From Trujillonella endophytica (GTDB lineage Bacteria > Actinomycetota > Actinomycetes > Mycobacteriales > Geodermatophilaceae): 64,000 bases of DNA. Each line of letters opens with the position of its first letter. The first letter of the stretch is position 1. A program made the translations under genes and the position numbers. The stretch is from positions 62,001 to 126,000 of the forward strand of contig NZ_FOEE01000009.1 in assembly GCF_900110555.1 (NCBI RefSeq). Reading direction: 5' to 3'. This document shows, piece by piece, positions 26,390 through 34,388 of the stretch. The notes beneath the pieces are model-generated. The model had not been told where the DNA came from and made no database searches. It was given only the letters and a program-made list of their open reading frames with translations.

Positions 26390-27625
26390 ATGCGATCACG
26401 TGGTCTGGCGGCGATCGGCGCGACCTGCGCCGTCCTGCTCCTGGCGAGTGCCTGCGGCACCGACGACGAGGACTCGGAGACCACCGGCGGTGGGGCGGAC
26501 ACCGCCTCGGGAACCGTGAAGGTCGGCCTCCTCACCCCGCTCAGCGGGCCGGCCGCCGCCTCCTACGGCGAGGCGACCCGCCTGGGCGTCGAGGCCCGGC
26601 TGGCCGCCTACGAGGCCGAGGACGGCGAGTGCGCCGGGCTGGACTTCGAGATCGTCGAGGCCGACGACGCCTCCAGCCCCCAGGGCGCACTGGCCGGGGC
26701 CCAGAAGCTGGTGCAGCAGGACGAGGTCTACGCGATCCTCGAGAACAGCCCGTTCTTCTACGGCGCGACGCCGTTCATCACCTCGCAGGCGCAGACCGTG
26801 CCGGTGATCGGCGGCGCGTACGACGGCGCCCAGGAGTGGTCGGACACCGACGACAACATGTTCCAGTCGTTCCCGGTGATCGACACCGCTGCGACCTACT
26901 CCTACCAGGGCGAGTACCTGGAGAGCCTGGGCGGCACCGTCTTCGCCGGCGTCTCCAACAGCTCCCCGAGCTCGCAGGCGTCGCTCGACTCCGTCGCGCG
27001 GTCCGCCGAGGCGGTCGGGCTGGAGCGCGGGTACATCAACGACACCGTGCCCTTCGGCAGCACCGACGTCGGCGCGATCGTGCTCGGCATCATGGAGTCC
27101 GGCGCCGACGTCGTCTACACGCCGACCAACTCCGACATCGCCTTCGCCATCCTCGACGGCCTGCGCCAGGCCGACTACCCGCTCAAGGGCTTCGTCGTCC
27201 CCACCGGCTACAGCAACGCGCTGCTGCAGTCCGAGCCCGCGGTGGCGGCCGCCCAGGGGGTGTCGTTCCAGGTGTTCTTCTCGCCGGTCGAGCTGGGCAC
27301 CCCCGAGGGCCTGCGACTGCAGGAGGCCTTCCAGGGCGAGGGGCTGGAGTCCGGCATCCCGGACTTCACCCAGACCATCGGCTACATGAACACCGACCTC
27401 TTCCTCTACGCCCTCGAGCAGTCGGGCTGCGAAGCGACCCAGACCGAGGTGATCGAGACCCTGCAGGGCGCGACCTGGGACGCGGGCGGGCTGTACCCCG
27501 AGCCGATCGACTTCTCGGTCGCCCTGCAGGACAGCCTCTGCGTCTACTACGTGAAGCTGGAGGGTGAGGAGTTCGTCCCGGACGAGAACGCCTCCCCGCT
27601 GTGCGGCGAGCGCATCGAGGACTGA
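26390..27625 (+). CDS. ABC transporter substrate-binding lipoprotein, branched-chain-amino-acid type (paralogue 1)
   Basis: A 411-residue extracellular lipoprotein that should capture a small carboxylate or amino acid for an ABC importer. A signal sequence with lipobox LASAC at residues 18-22 is followed by an acidic linker, then the periplasmic-binding-protein type 1 fold starting VKVGLLTPLSGPAAASYGEA. VEADDASSPQGALAGAQKL near residue 80 is typical of the LivJ group. It shares the same frame of conserved motifs with the proteins at 28787 and 30326 but is the most divergent of the three. No permease or ATPase gene is near. The ligand is unknown. Confidence 0.93.
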   Translation: MRSRGLAAIGATCAVLLLASACGTDDEDSETTGGGADTASGTVKVGLLTPLSGPAAASYGEATRLGVEARLAAYEAEDGECAGLDFEIVEADDASSPQGALAGAQKLVQQDEVYAILENSPFFYGATPFITSQAQTVPVIGGAYDGAQEWSDTDDNMFQSFPVIDTAATYSYQGEYLESLGGTVFAGVSNSSPSSQASLDSVARSAEAVGLERGYINDTVPFGSTDVGAIVLGIMESGADVVYTPTNSDIAFAILDGLRQADYPLKGFVVPTGYSNALLQSEPAVAAAQGVSFQVFFSPVELGTPEGLRLQEAFQGEGLESGIPDFTQTIGYMNTDLFLYALEQSGCEATQTEVIETLQGATWDAGGLYPEPIDFSVALQDSLCVYYVKLEGEEFVPDENASPLCGERIED

Positions 27626-27638
27626 GCCACCTGCCCCA

Positions 27639-27678
27639 CACAGGGCCCGGGACGCCACGCGGCGTCCCGGGCCCTGTG
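27639..27678. terminator. Bidirectional hairpin terminator
   Basis: A perfect 18-bp stem (27639-27656 with 27661-27678) with a four-base loop lies between the convergent ends of substrate-binding protein gene 1 and the phosphatase gene. Confidence 0.85.
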
Positions 27679-27683
27679 CGTGC

Positions 27684-28454
27684 TCAGGGCCCGACGAGCC
27701 GGTCGCGCAGGTCGGCGAGCTCGTCCTCGAGCAGCCCGGCGGAGAGCAGGTAGCCCCGGGCGGAGCCGTGGGTCCGGCGGAGACCGTCGAGGAACACCTC
27801 CATCACCCCGCCGTCGACCGTGTTCCGCTGCGGCTCGCGCAGGTGCATCTGGTCGGCGTAGAAGTCCAGCGACCGGAGCTGGGCGAGCATCCGGTCCAGG
27901 GACTCGTTGGTGCGCACGTAGTCGGCGACGACGACGTCGTCCGGGACCCCGACGGTCGACAGCAGCAGCGCGGCCAGGATCCCCGTCCGGTCCTTGCCCG
28001 CGGCGCAGTGGAAGAGCGCCGGCATCCCGTCGTCGAGGAGGAGGCGGACGGCCCGCGCGATCCGCTCGGCGCTGAGCTCCAGCATGCCGAGGTAGAAGGG
28101 GCCCAGGATCCCGGACAGCTGCGCCGGCGCCTGCTCCCCCACCGGCGTGTTCGGATCGGCCGGTCGCGGGACGCGGAAGGGGATGTTGACGACGGCGATC
28201 CCGCTCCCGGCGAGCAGGCCGCTGCCGCCGGCGGCCGACTCCTTCGCGAAGCGGAGGTCGAGCACCGTCCGGAGACCCACCCGGGACCGGAGCTCGTCGA
28301 GATCGCTCGGGGTCATGAGCTGGGGGGTCGCGCTGCGGAACAGCCGCCCCGTTCGCACCCGTCCGCCGCCGGCCACGGGCAGGCCGCCGAGGTCGCGGAA
28401 GTTGAGCACGCCTTCGGGGACCCACTCGGTCCCACCCACTGCACCACTGGTCAT
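27684..28454 (-). CDS. Protein-tyrosine/dual-specificity phosphatase, MptpB-like
   Basis: A 256-residue phosphatase. NFRDLGGLPVAGGGRVRTGRLFRS near residue 17 (core NFRDLGG and RLFRSA) and HCAAGKDRTG near residue 147 form the signature; the latter is the HCxxGKDRT P-loop of the lipid/tyrosine phosphatase subgroup that includes Mycobacterium MptpB. The ATG at 28454 is chosen because two AGAAC palindromes lie 13-47 bases upstream and would overlap the coding region if the longer in-frame start were used. It may act on a phospho-protein or phosphoinositide, but a catabolic phosphatase is equally possible given its promoter. Confidence 0.88.
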   Translation of the reverse strand: MTSGAVGGTEWVPEGVLNFRDLGGLPVAGGGRVRTGRLFRSATPQLMTPSDLDELRSRVGLRTVLDLRFAKESAAGGSGLLAGSGIAVVNIPFRVPRPADPNTPVGEQAPAQLSGILGPFYLGMLELSAERIARAVRLLLDDGMPALFHCAAGKDRTGILAALLLSTVGVPDDVVVADYVRTNESLDRMLAQLRSLDFYADQMHLREPQRNTVDGGVMEVFLDGLRRTHGSARGYLLSAGLLEDELADLRDRLVGP

Positions 28455-28466
28455 GCACCGACCGTC

Positions 28467-28501
28467 CAGCACGAGGTTCTGTTGGTCAAGAACCATGTTC
28501 T
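28467..28501. promoter_or_regulatory. Tandem operator palindromes 4 and 5 upstream of the phosphatase gene
   Basis: Two copies lie 21 bp apart, centre to centre. Site 28467-28481 (CAGAAC-CTC-GTGCTG on the minus strand) differs by one base from the site at 2725. Site 28489-28501 is a perfect AGAAC-N3-GTTCT. Two turns of spacing suits cooperative dimer binding. The remainder of 28455-28786 is the divergent promoter gap. Confidence 0.6.
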
Positions 28502-28588
28502 CCGCGGCGCGGGGCGCCACCTCTCACGCGACAGCTTTTGGACCGATCGGTCGTTACAAGAACGTGACCCAGCAGCACCGCCTTCGCC

Positions 28589-28652
28589 TTGACCCCCAAA
28601 TGTGACCGCTGTTACGTTTCATATAGCAGGACAGTCGTTGTAGATAACGAAC
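28589..28652 (+). promoter_or_regulatory. Promoter of substrate-binding protein gene 2, shared layout with mhpA
   Basis: TTGACC (28589-28594), an 18-base spacer and TACGTT (28613-28618) form the promoter. Bases 28605-28619 are identical to the mhpA promoter, and 28644-28654 (ATAACGAACGA) are also identical to it. The box GTTG-N8-GAAC is at 28637-28652. A leader of about 160 bases follows. Confidence 0.65.
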
Positions 28653-28786
28653 GACCAGAGCCATCAAGAGGCCTCCGCGCCCTGACGCGCACGCCGCCGC
28701 TCAGCCGCCCCGCCGGCGGGCTCCTCCGGCGTGACACAGCCTCCGCGCACCACCTCCACCGCTCGACGACGAGGAGAGACCCGAAC

Positions 28787-30028
28787 ATGAGGACGATGAC
28801 CCGAACGGCGATCGGCGCGAGCTGCGCCCTGCTGCTGACGCTGGCCGCCTGCGGCAGCGACGACGAGGAGGGCGGCGGCGGCAGCAGCTCCGGAGGCGGG
28901 GGCGGCGGCTCGCAGAGCATCAAGATCGGCGTCGTCACGCCCCTCAGCGGGCCGAGCGCGGCCACCTACGGCGACGAGGCCCGCACCGGCGTCGAGGCCC
29001 GCCTGGCCGCCTACGTCGAGGACGGCGGCGAGTGCGCCGACGTGGAGTTCGAGGTCGTCGAGGCCGACGACGCGTCGAACCCGGCCGGTGCCCTCACCGC
29101 CGCGCAGCGCCTGGTGCAGCAGGAGGAGGTCTTCGCCATCCTGTCCACCAGCTCCTCCTTCTTCGGGGCCACCCAGTACGTGACCACCCAGGCGGCGGAC
29201 GTCCCGGTGCTCGGTGACGCCTCCGACCAGAGCCCGGAGTGGCGCCGTCCCGACAACAACATGTTCCCGGCCCAGCCGGTGCCGGACCCGGAGGCCGTCT
29301 ACCCCCTCGTCGGCGAGTACATGGCGGCGGTCGGCGGGACGACGATGGGTGGCGCCTCCTTCCCGGTGCCCGCATCGCAGGGGGCCCTCGAGGCCGCCTC
29401 CCAGTCGGCCGAGGCCGCCGGGCTCGAGACGGGCTACCTCAACACCAACTTCCCGATCGGCAGCACCGACGTCGGCCCCGTGGTGCTCGGCATCGAGGAC
29501 TCCGGCACCGACGTGCTCTACCTGCCGATCACCTTCGACTCGGCGCTCGCCGTCGTCGAGGGCCTGCGACAGAACGACGTGGAGCTCGCCGGCGTCCTGG
29601 CCGCCACCGGCTACGGCAACGGACTCCTCGACTCCCCGCCCGCGGTCGAGGCCGCCCAGGGCGTCAGCTTCTCCGTCGGCTACTCCCCGGTGGAGATGAA
29701 CACCGAGGCGACCGAGCGCCTCGCCCAGGCGGTGCGCGACCAGGGCGTCGAGTCCGGCATCCCCGCGTACGCCATGACCTCGGGCTGGTTCAACGCCGAC
29801 CTCCTGCTGCACGGCCTCGAGGTGGCCGGCTGCGACGCGACGCAGGCCGAGTTCATCGAGGCGCTCAACACCGACGCCACCTACGACGGCAGCGGGCTCT
29901 TCGCGAACCCGATCGACTACAGCCTCGAGGACCAGCCGGAGCTCTGCCTCTGGTTCGTCACGCTGGAGGGCGAGGAGTTCGTCCCGGTCGAGAACGCCGC
30001 ACCGGCGTGCGGTGAGCGGCTGAACTGA
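28787..30028 (+). CDS. ABC transporter substrate-binding lipoprotein, branched-chain-amino-acid type (paralogue 2)
   Basis: A 413-residue lipoprotein with a signal sequence ending at lipobox LAAC (residue ~21), a long glycine/serine linker, then the type 1 binding fold beginning IKIGVVTPLSGPSAATYGDE. It is highly similar to paralogue 3 along the whole length, including VEADDASNPAGALTAAQRLV and NTNFPIGSTDVGPVVLGI. The ATG at 28787 has a GAGGAGAG site; a longer in-frame reading begins inside the promoter. Its promoter closely matches that of mhpA, so the ligand may be an aromatic acid or its breakdown product. No transporter permease is adjacent. Confidence 0.93.
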   Translation: MRTMTRTAIGASCALLLTLAACGSDDEEGGGGSSSGGGGGGSQSIKIGVVTPLSGPSAATYGDEARTGVEARLAAYVEDGGECADVEFEVVEADDASNPAGALTAAQRLVQQEEVFAILSTSSSFFGATQYVTTQAADVPVLGDASDQSPEWRRPDNNMFPAQPVPDPEAVYPLVGEYMAAVGGTTMGGASFPVPASQGALEAASQSAEAAGLETGYLNTNFPIGSTDVGPVVLGIEDSGTDVLYLPITFDSALAVVEGLRQNDVELAGVLAATGYGNGLLDSPPAVEAAQGVSFSVGYSPVEMNTEATERLAQAVRDQGVESGIPAYAMTSGWFNADLLLHGLEVAGCDATQAEFIEALNTDATYDGSGLFANPIDYSLEDQPELCLWFVTLEGEEFVPVENAAPACGERLN

Positions 30029-30051
30029 TCGCAGGCCCACCCGCACGCAGG

Positions 30052-30098
30052 CCGGCCCCCCTCGCCACTCCCTCCCGGGACGTGGCGAGGGGGGCCGG
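30052..30098 (+). terminator. Hairpin terminator after substrate-binding protein gene 2
   Basis: A perfect 17-bp stem (30052-30068 with 30082-30098) and a 13-base loop begin 24 bases after the stop codon. Confidence 0.85.
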
Positions 30099-30170
30099 TC
30101 CGCGTTCGCGCCCGCCGGGGTGGGATCTCTCCTCTGCGCGCCGCCCGGGACGACACGTTCTCGCAACGCA

Positions 30171-30213
30171 CCTTGTGACAAGGCTTACATCCGTTTAAAC
30201 CAGGTGTTCTAAT
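30171..30213 (+). promoter_or_regulatory. Promoter region of substrate-binding protein gene 3
   Basis: The perfect palindrome CCTTGTGACAAGG (30171-30183) is followed by TTACAT (30185-30190), a 17-base spacer and TCTAAT (30208-30213). The spacer includes GTTTAAAC. This layout differs from that of the two related genes. The rest of 30099-30325 shows nothing I can assign. Confidence 0.45.
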
Positions 30214-30325
30214 CGCGCGGTCAACCAGGTGGTGAGGCCGGCGACACCGCGTACCGACCTCCTCCCCCGCCACCTCGACGCACCTCCCCCCGCAACTCGG
30301 CTCGACGACGAGGAGACAACCGGAC

Positions 30326-31564
30326 ATGAGGACGAGGACCCGGACGGCGGTCGGCGCCACCTGCGCGCTGCTGCTCGCACTGACCGCGTGCGGCAGCGAC
30401 GACGAGGAGGGCGGCGGCGGCGGGACCACCGCCGGCGGCGAGGGCGGCGGCGGCACCGTCAAGATCGGCGTCGTCACGCCCCTGTCCGGCCCTGCCGCCG
30501 CGACCTACGGCGATGCCGCCGGCAACGGGGTCGAGGCACGGCTCGCCGCCTACGAGGAAGAGGGCGGCGAGTGCTCGGACATCGACTTCGAGGTGGTGGA
30601 GGCCGACGACGCCTCCAACCCCGCCGGGTCGCTGGCCGCCGCCCAGCGACTGGTCCAGCAGGAGGAGGTCTACGCCATCCTGTCCAGCAGCCAGGCCTTC
30701 TACGGCGCCACCGCCTTCATGCTCACCCAGCCCGGCGTCCCGGTCCTGGGCGACGGCACCGACCCCAGCCCGGAGTGGCGGGCGACGGGGAACAACCTGT
30801 TCCTGTCGCAGCCCGTCCCCGACATCACCACCGCCTACCCGATGGTCGGTGACTTCCTGGCCGCCGTCGGCGGCACGACCATGGCCGGCGTGGCCTTCTC
30901 CGTGCCGGCCTCCCAGCAGGCTCTCCAGGCCGCCGCCGACTCCGCCGAGGCCGCCGGACTCGACATCGGTTACCTCAACGACAACGTCCAGTTCGGCAGC
31001 ACCGACGTCGGCCCCATCGTCCTCGGCATCCGCGACACCGGCGCCGACGCCCTCTACCTGCCCATCACCTTCGACACCGCCCTGGCCGTGGTCGAGGGCC
31101 TGCGCCAGAACGACATCGAGGTGGCCGGCGTCCTCGCCGCCACCGGCTACGGCGCCGACCTGCTGGAGAACCCGGTCGCCGTCGAGGCCGCCCAGGGCGT
31201 CAGCTTCTCCATCGCCTACGCCCCGGTCTCCCTCGGCACCGAGGCCACCGAGCGACTCAGGAACGCGGTCATCGACCAGGGCGTCGAGTCCGGCATCCCG
31301 GGCTATGCCATGTCGTCCGGGTGGTTCAACGCCGACCTGTTCCTGCACGGCCTGGAACTGGCCGGGTGCGACGCCACCCAGCAGGAGTTCATCGACGAGC
31401 TCAACCAGGACGACACCTGGGACGCCAGTGGCCTCTACGGGGAGCCGATCGACTTCACCGTCGAGGACCAGCCCCAGCTGTGCCAGTACTTCGTCACGCT
31501 CGAGGGCGAGGAGTTCGTGGCCGTCGAGGGCGCCTCGCCGGCGTGCGGAGCGCCGCTCGACTGA
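30326..31564 (+). CDS. ABC transporter substrate-binding lipoprotein, branched-chain-amino-acid type (paralogue 3)
   Basis: A 412-residue lipoprotein very like paralogue 2. The signal sequence ends at LTAC near residue 21, followed by a glycine-rich linker and the type 1 binding fold starting VKIGVVTPLSGPAAATYGDA. The motif VEADDASNPAGSLAAAQRLV is nearly identical to that of paralogue 2, and the two share the same end motif for residues EGEEFV. Gene duplication in place is the simplest explanation. A good GACGAGGAGACAACC site precedes the ATG. Its promoter differs, so it may respond to another signal. Confidence 0.93.
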   Translation: MRTRTRTAVGATCALLLALTACGSDDEEGGGGGTTAGGEGGGGTVKIGVVTPLSGPAAATYGDAAGNGVEARLAAYEEEGGECSDIDFEVVEADDASNPAGSLAAAQRLVQQEEVYAILSSSQAFYGATAFMLTQPGVPVLGDGTDPSPEWRATGNNLFLSQPVPDITTAYPMVGDFLAAVGGTTMAGVAFSVPASQQALQAAADSAEAAGLDIGYLNDNVQFGSTDVGPIVLGIRDTGADALYLPITFDTALAVVEGLRQNDIEVAGVLAATGYGADLLENPVAVEAAQGVSFSIAYAPVSLGTEATERLRNAVIDQGVESGIPGYAMSSGWFNADLFLHGLELAGCDATQQEFIDELNQDDTWDASGLYGEPIDFTVEDQPQLCQYFVTLEGEEFVAVEGASPACGAPLD

Positions 31565-31572
31565 CCCCGGTC

Positions 31573-31628
31573 CCGGCCGGCCCCGTGCGACCTCCCCGCT
31601 CTGCGGGTGCGGCGCCGGGGCCGGCCGG
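31573..31628. terminator. Hairpin terminator, bidirectional
   Basis: A 13-bp perfect stem (31573-31585 with 31616-31628) with a 30-base loop lies between substrate-binding protein gene 3 and the convergent acyl-CoA dehydrogenase gene. Confidence 0.65.
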
Positions 31629-31634
31629 TCCGCG

Positions 31635-32789
31635 TCAGCTGCGCGGCATGCCGGCCGCGCGCAGCAGCCCGCCGCCGATGATCACCCGCTGCACCTCGCT
31701 GGTGCCCTCGTAGAGCCGGTACAGCCGGGCGTCGCGGTAAAAGCGCTCGACCGGCGTCGTCCGCAGGTAGCCCATCCCGCCGTGGACCTGGACCGCCCGG
31801 TCGGTGGCCCGGCCGACCATCTCGCTGCAGTACAGCTTCGCGGCGGAGGGACCGAGGTTGGTGTCCTCGCCGCTGTCGTAGCGGACCGCCGCCTCCCGGA
31901 CCATCGCCCGGCCGGCGACCGTCTCGGTGTACATGTCGGCGAGCAGGCCCTGCACCAGCTGGAAACGGCCGATCGGGGCCCCACCCTGCTTGGCGCTGGC
32001 GGCGTAGGCGACCGACTCGTCGAGCACGCGCTGGGCCATGCCGACGCACAGCGCGGCGATGTGCAGGCGCCCGCGGGAGAGCACGGTCAGCGCCTTGGAG
32101 TAGGCCCGCCCCTCCTCGCCCACCAGCGCGTCGGCGGGCACCCGGACGTCGTCGAAGTAGACCTCCGACGTCCACGCGCCGGCCTGTCCCATCTTGCGGT
32201 CCTTGGCGCCGAGGGATACCCCGGGCGCCTTGGCGTCGACCACGAAGGCGGAGATGCCGCGACCGCCGGTCTGCTCGGCGTCGCTCCGGGCGAAGACGAC
32301 GAAGATGTCGGCCACCGGGGCGTTGGTGATGTAGCGCTTTCCGCCGCTGATGACCCAGTCGCTGCCGTCGCGGCGGGCGCTGGTGCGCAGGCCCGCGGGA
32401 TCGGAGCCGGCCTCGGGCTCGGTCAGCGCGAAGGAGGCGATCAGCTCGCCCGCGGCCAGCCCCGGTAGCCAGCGCTGCTTCTGCGCCTCGTCGCCCCACC
32501 GGGCGATGACCTGCCCGGCGATGCCGTTGTTGGTGCCGAACATCGAGCGGAAGGCCGGCGTCGTGTAGCCGAACTCCATCGACAGCTCGACGTCGCCACG
32601 CATGTCGATCCCGAGGCCGCCGTACTCCTCGGGCAGGTTGTACCCGAACAGGCCCATCTCGGCGGCGGCCCTGCGGATCTCGTCGGGTACCCGGTCCTCG
32701 AGGTCGATCAGCTCCTCGCGGGGGATGACCACGTCGTGCACCAGCTGGTGCACGGCTGCCTTCATCTGCTTGAGGTCGTCGGCGTCCAC
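31635..32789 (-). CDS. Acyl-CoA dehydrogenase, classical type
   Basis: A 384-residue FAD enzyme that introduces a 2,3-double bond in an acyl-CoA. SFALTEPEAGSDPAGL near residue 119 is the FAD/substrate loop and RLYEGTSEVQRV near 362 holds the catalytic glutamate in its usual place. QVHGGMGYLRTTPVERFYRDAR near 335 (core QVHGGMGY) is standard. It contrasts with the two ACAD10/11-like paralogues at 1351 and 7535, whose loop reads DGPxEVH. The GTG at 32789 has no clear ribosome site, and an in-frame ATG eight codons later is a reserve start. It stands alone next to an aldo/keto reductase. Confidence 0.93.
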   Translation of the reverse strand: MDADDLKQMKAAVHQLVHDVVIPREELIDLEDRVPDEIRRAAAEMGLFGYNLPEEYGGLGIDMRGDVELSMEFGYTTPAFRSMFGTNNGIAGQVIARWGDEAQKQRWLPGLAAGELIASFALTEPEAGSDPAGLRTSARRDGSDWVISGGKRYITNAPVADIFVVFARSDAEQTGGRGISAFVVDAKAPGVSLGAKDRKMGQAGAWTSEVYFDDVRVPADALVGEEGRAYSKALTVLSRGRLHIAALCVGMAQRVLDESVAYAASAKQGGAPIGRFQLVQGLLADMYTETVAGRAMVREAAVRYDSGEDTNLGPSAAKLYCSEMVGRATDRAVQVHGGMGYLRTTPVERFYRDARLYRLYEGTSEVQRVIIGGGLLRAAGMPRS

Positions 32790-32880
32790 GCGGACAGTCT
32801 GACCGAGGAGGGCCGCCGGGTGGACACCCCCGTCGGATTTTCTTGACGTCGATGTCGAGATCGGCGGCCTCCCCGGCTCG

Positions 32881-33735
32881 TCAGGCCAGGGCGTCGAGGC
32901 GCTGCATGTCCTCGTCGGACAGCGTCAGCGCGGCGGCGCCGAGGTTCTCCGTCAGGTGGTCGACCGACTTCGTGCCCGGGATCGGGAGCACGACCGGCGA
33001 CTTCTGCAGCAGCCAGGCGAGCGCCACCTGGGACGGCGTGGCGTCGAGCTCCCGGGCGATGTCGGCGACGGGGCTGTCCGGCGCGGCGAGGTCGCCGGTC
33101 GCGATCGGGAACCACGGGATGAACCCGATCCCCTCGGCGGTCGCGTAGTCCAGGACGTCCTGGGACTTCCGGTCGGTCAGGTTGTAGAGGTTCTGGACGG
33201 TGACGACGTCGACGATCTCGCGCGCCGCCCGCAGCTCCTCCACCGAGACCTCGGAGACGCCGATGTGCCGGACCTTGCCCTCGTCCCGCAGCTCCGCGAA
33301 CACGCCGAGCTGGTCGGCGAGCGGCACGTCGGGGTCGATGCGGTGCAGCTGGATGAGGTCGATGCGCTCGACCCGCAGGTGCCGCAGCGAGAGCTCCACC
33401 TGCTGGCGGAGGTAGGCGGGGCGCCCGACCGGCGTCCAGATGCCCGGGCCCTGGCGGGTGAGGCCGGCCTTGGTGGCGACGACCAGGCCCTCGGGGTACG
33501 GGTGGAGCGCCTCGGCGATGATCTGCTCGCTGACGAAGGGGCCGTAGGAGTCGGCGGTGTCGATGAAGTCGACGCCCTGCTCGACGGCGGCGCGGACGAC
33601 GCGCAGGGCGCCGTCGCGGTCGGCCGGCTCGCCCCACACGCCCGGGCCGGGCAGCTGCATGGCGCCGTAGCCGAGCCGGTGGACGGGCAGGTCCCCGCCG
33701 ATCGAGAAGATGTCGTCGAGCTGTGCGGTGGTCAT
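32881..33735 (-). CDS. Aldo/keto reductase
   Basis: A 284-residue NADPH-dependent oxidoreductase with the AKR barrel. The catalytic tetrad can be seen in [11 protein letters not shown] (Asp and Tyr), VVATKAGL (Lys) and IQLHRID (His). [16 protein letters not shown] near residue 250 is the NADPH phosphate-binding region. The ATG at 33735 is five codons inside the longest frame and is preceded by a weak site. It is probably a general carbonyl reductase, and its link to the acyl-CoA dehydrogenase downstream is not evident. Confidence 0.92.
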   Translation of the reverse strand: MTTAQLDDIFSIGGDLPVHRLGYGAMQLPGPGVWGEPADRDGALRVVRAAVEQGVDFIDTADSYGPFVSEQIIAEALHPYPEGLVVATKAGLTRQGPGIWTPVGRPAYLRQQVELSLRHLRVERIDLIQLHRIDPDVPLADQLGVFAELRDEGKVRHIGVSEVSVEELRAAREIVDVVTVQNLYNLTDRKSQDVLDYATAEGIGFIPWFPIATGDLAAPDSPVADIARELDATPSQVALAWLLQKSPVVLPIPGTKSVDHLTENLGAAALTLSDEDMQRLDALA

Positions 33736-33785
33736 GCCAGGGGGCAGCACGTCAGGCCGCGCGGGTGTTCCCGCCGCGGTGTTCG

Positions 33786-34388
33786 ATGGTCGGCGTGGCC
33801 GAGGCGCGGAGTGGCGAGATCGTGGTGCTGCGGCACGGGCAGACCGAGTGGAGCCGCAGCGGGCAGCACACCGGCGCCACGGACCTGCCGCTGCTCCCCG
33901 AGGGCGAGGAGCGGGCCCGGGCGCTGGCGCCGCGGCTGGGCGAGCGGACGTTCGCCGAGGTGTGGAGCAGCCCGCTGCAGCGCGCCCGCCGCACGGCCGA
34001 GCTCGCCGGCCTGGCCGTCACCGCCGTCGACCCGGACCTGGTGGAGCTGGACTACGGCGGCTACGAGGGCCGGACCACCGCCGAGATCAGCGACGAGCTC
34101 GGCCGCGCGTGGTCGGTGTGGCGCGATCCCGTCGTGCCCGGGAACACCCCCGGCGAGACGCTGGCCCAGGTGGCCGCGCGGGTGGACCGGGTGCTCGCCC
34201 GCGCCCGGGCCCGACTGGACGACGGCGACGTCGCCCTGGTCGCGCACGGGCACGTCCTGCGGGTGCTGACCGCGCGCTGGCTCGGCCTCGGACCGGAGGC
34301 CGGTGCGCTGTTCGCGCTGCCCGCCGGCGCCTACGGCCTGCTCGGCCACGAGCACGCCCGGCCGGTGCTCAGCGGCTGGGGGCTGTGA
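33786..34388 (+). CDS. Histidine phosphatase (phosphoglycerate mutase-like)
   Basis: A 200-residue member of the histidine phosphatase superfamily. [24 protein letters not shown] near residue 13 has the RHG signature with the catalytic histidine (core LRHGQTEW), [13 protein letters not shown] near 63 the second arginine, and [17 protein letters not shown] near 152 the second histidine. The family covers acid phosphatases and phosphoglycerate mutases; the small size suggests a general phosphatase. Several in-frame starts exist and the ATG at 33786 is used. Its last 20 bases overlap the convergent EAL gene. Confidence 0.85.
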   Translation: MVGVAEARSGEIVVLRHGQTEWSRSGQHTGATDLPLLPEGEERARALAPRLGERTFAEVWSSPLQRARRTAELAGLAVTAVDPDLVELDYGGYEGRTTAEISDELGRAWSVWRDPVVPGNTPGETLAQVAARVDRVLARARARLDDGDVALVAHGHVLRVLTARWLGLGPEAGALFALPAGAYGLLGHEHARPVLSGWGL

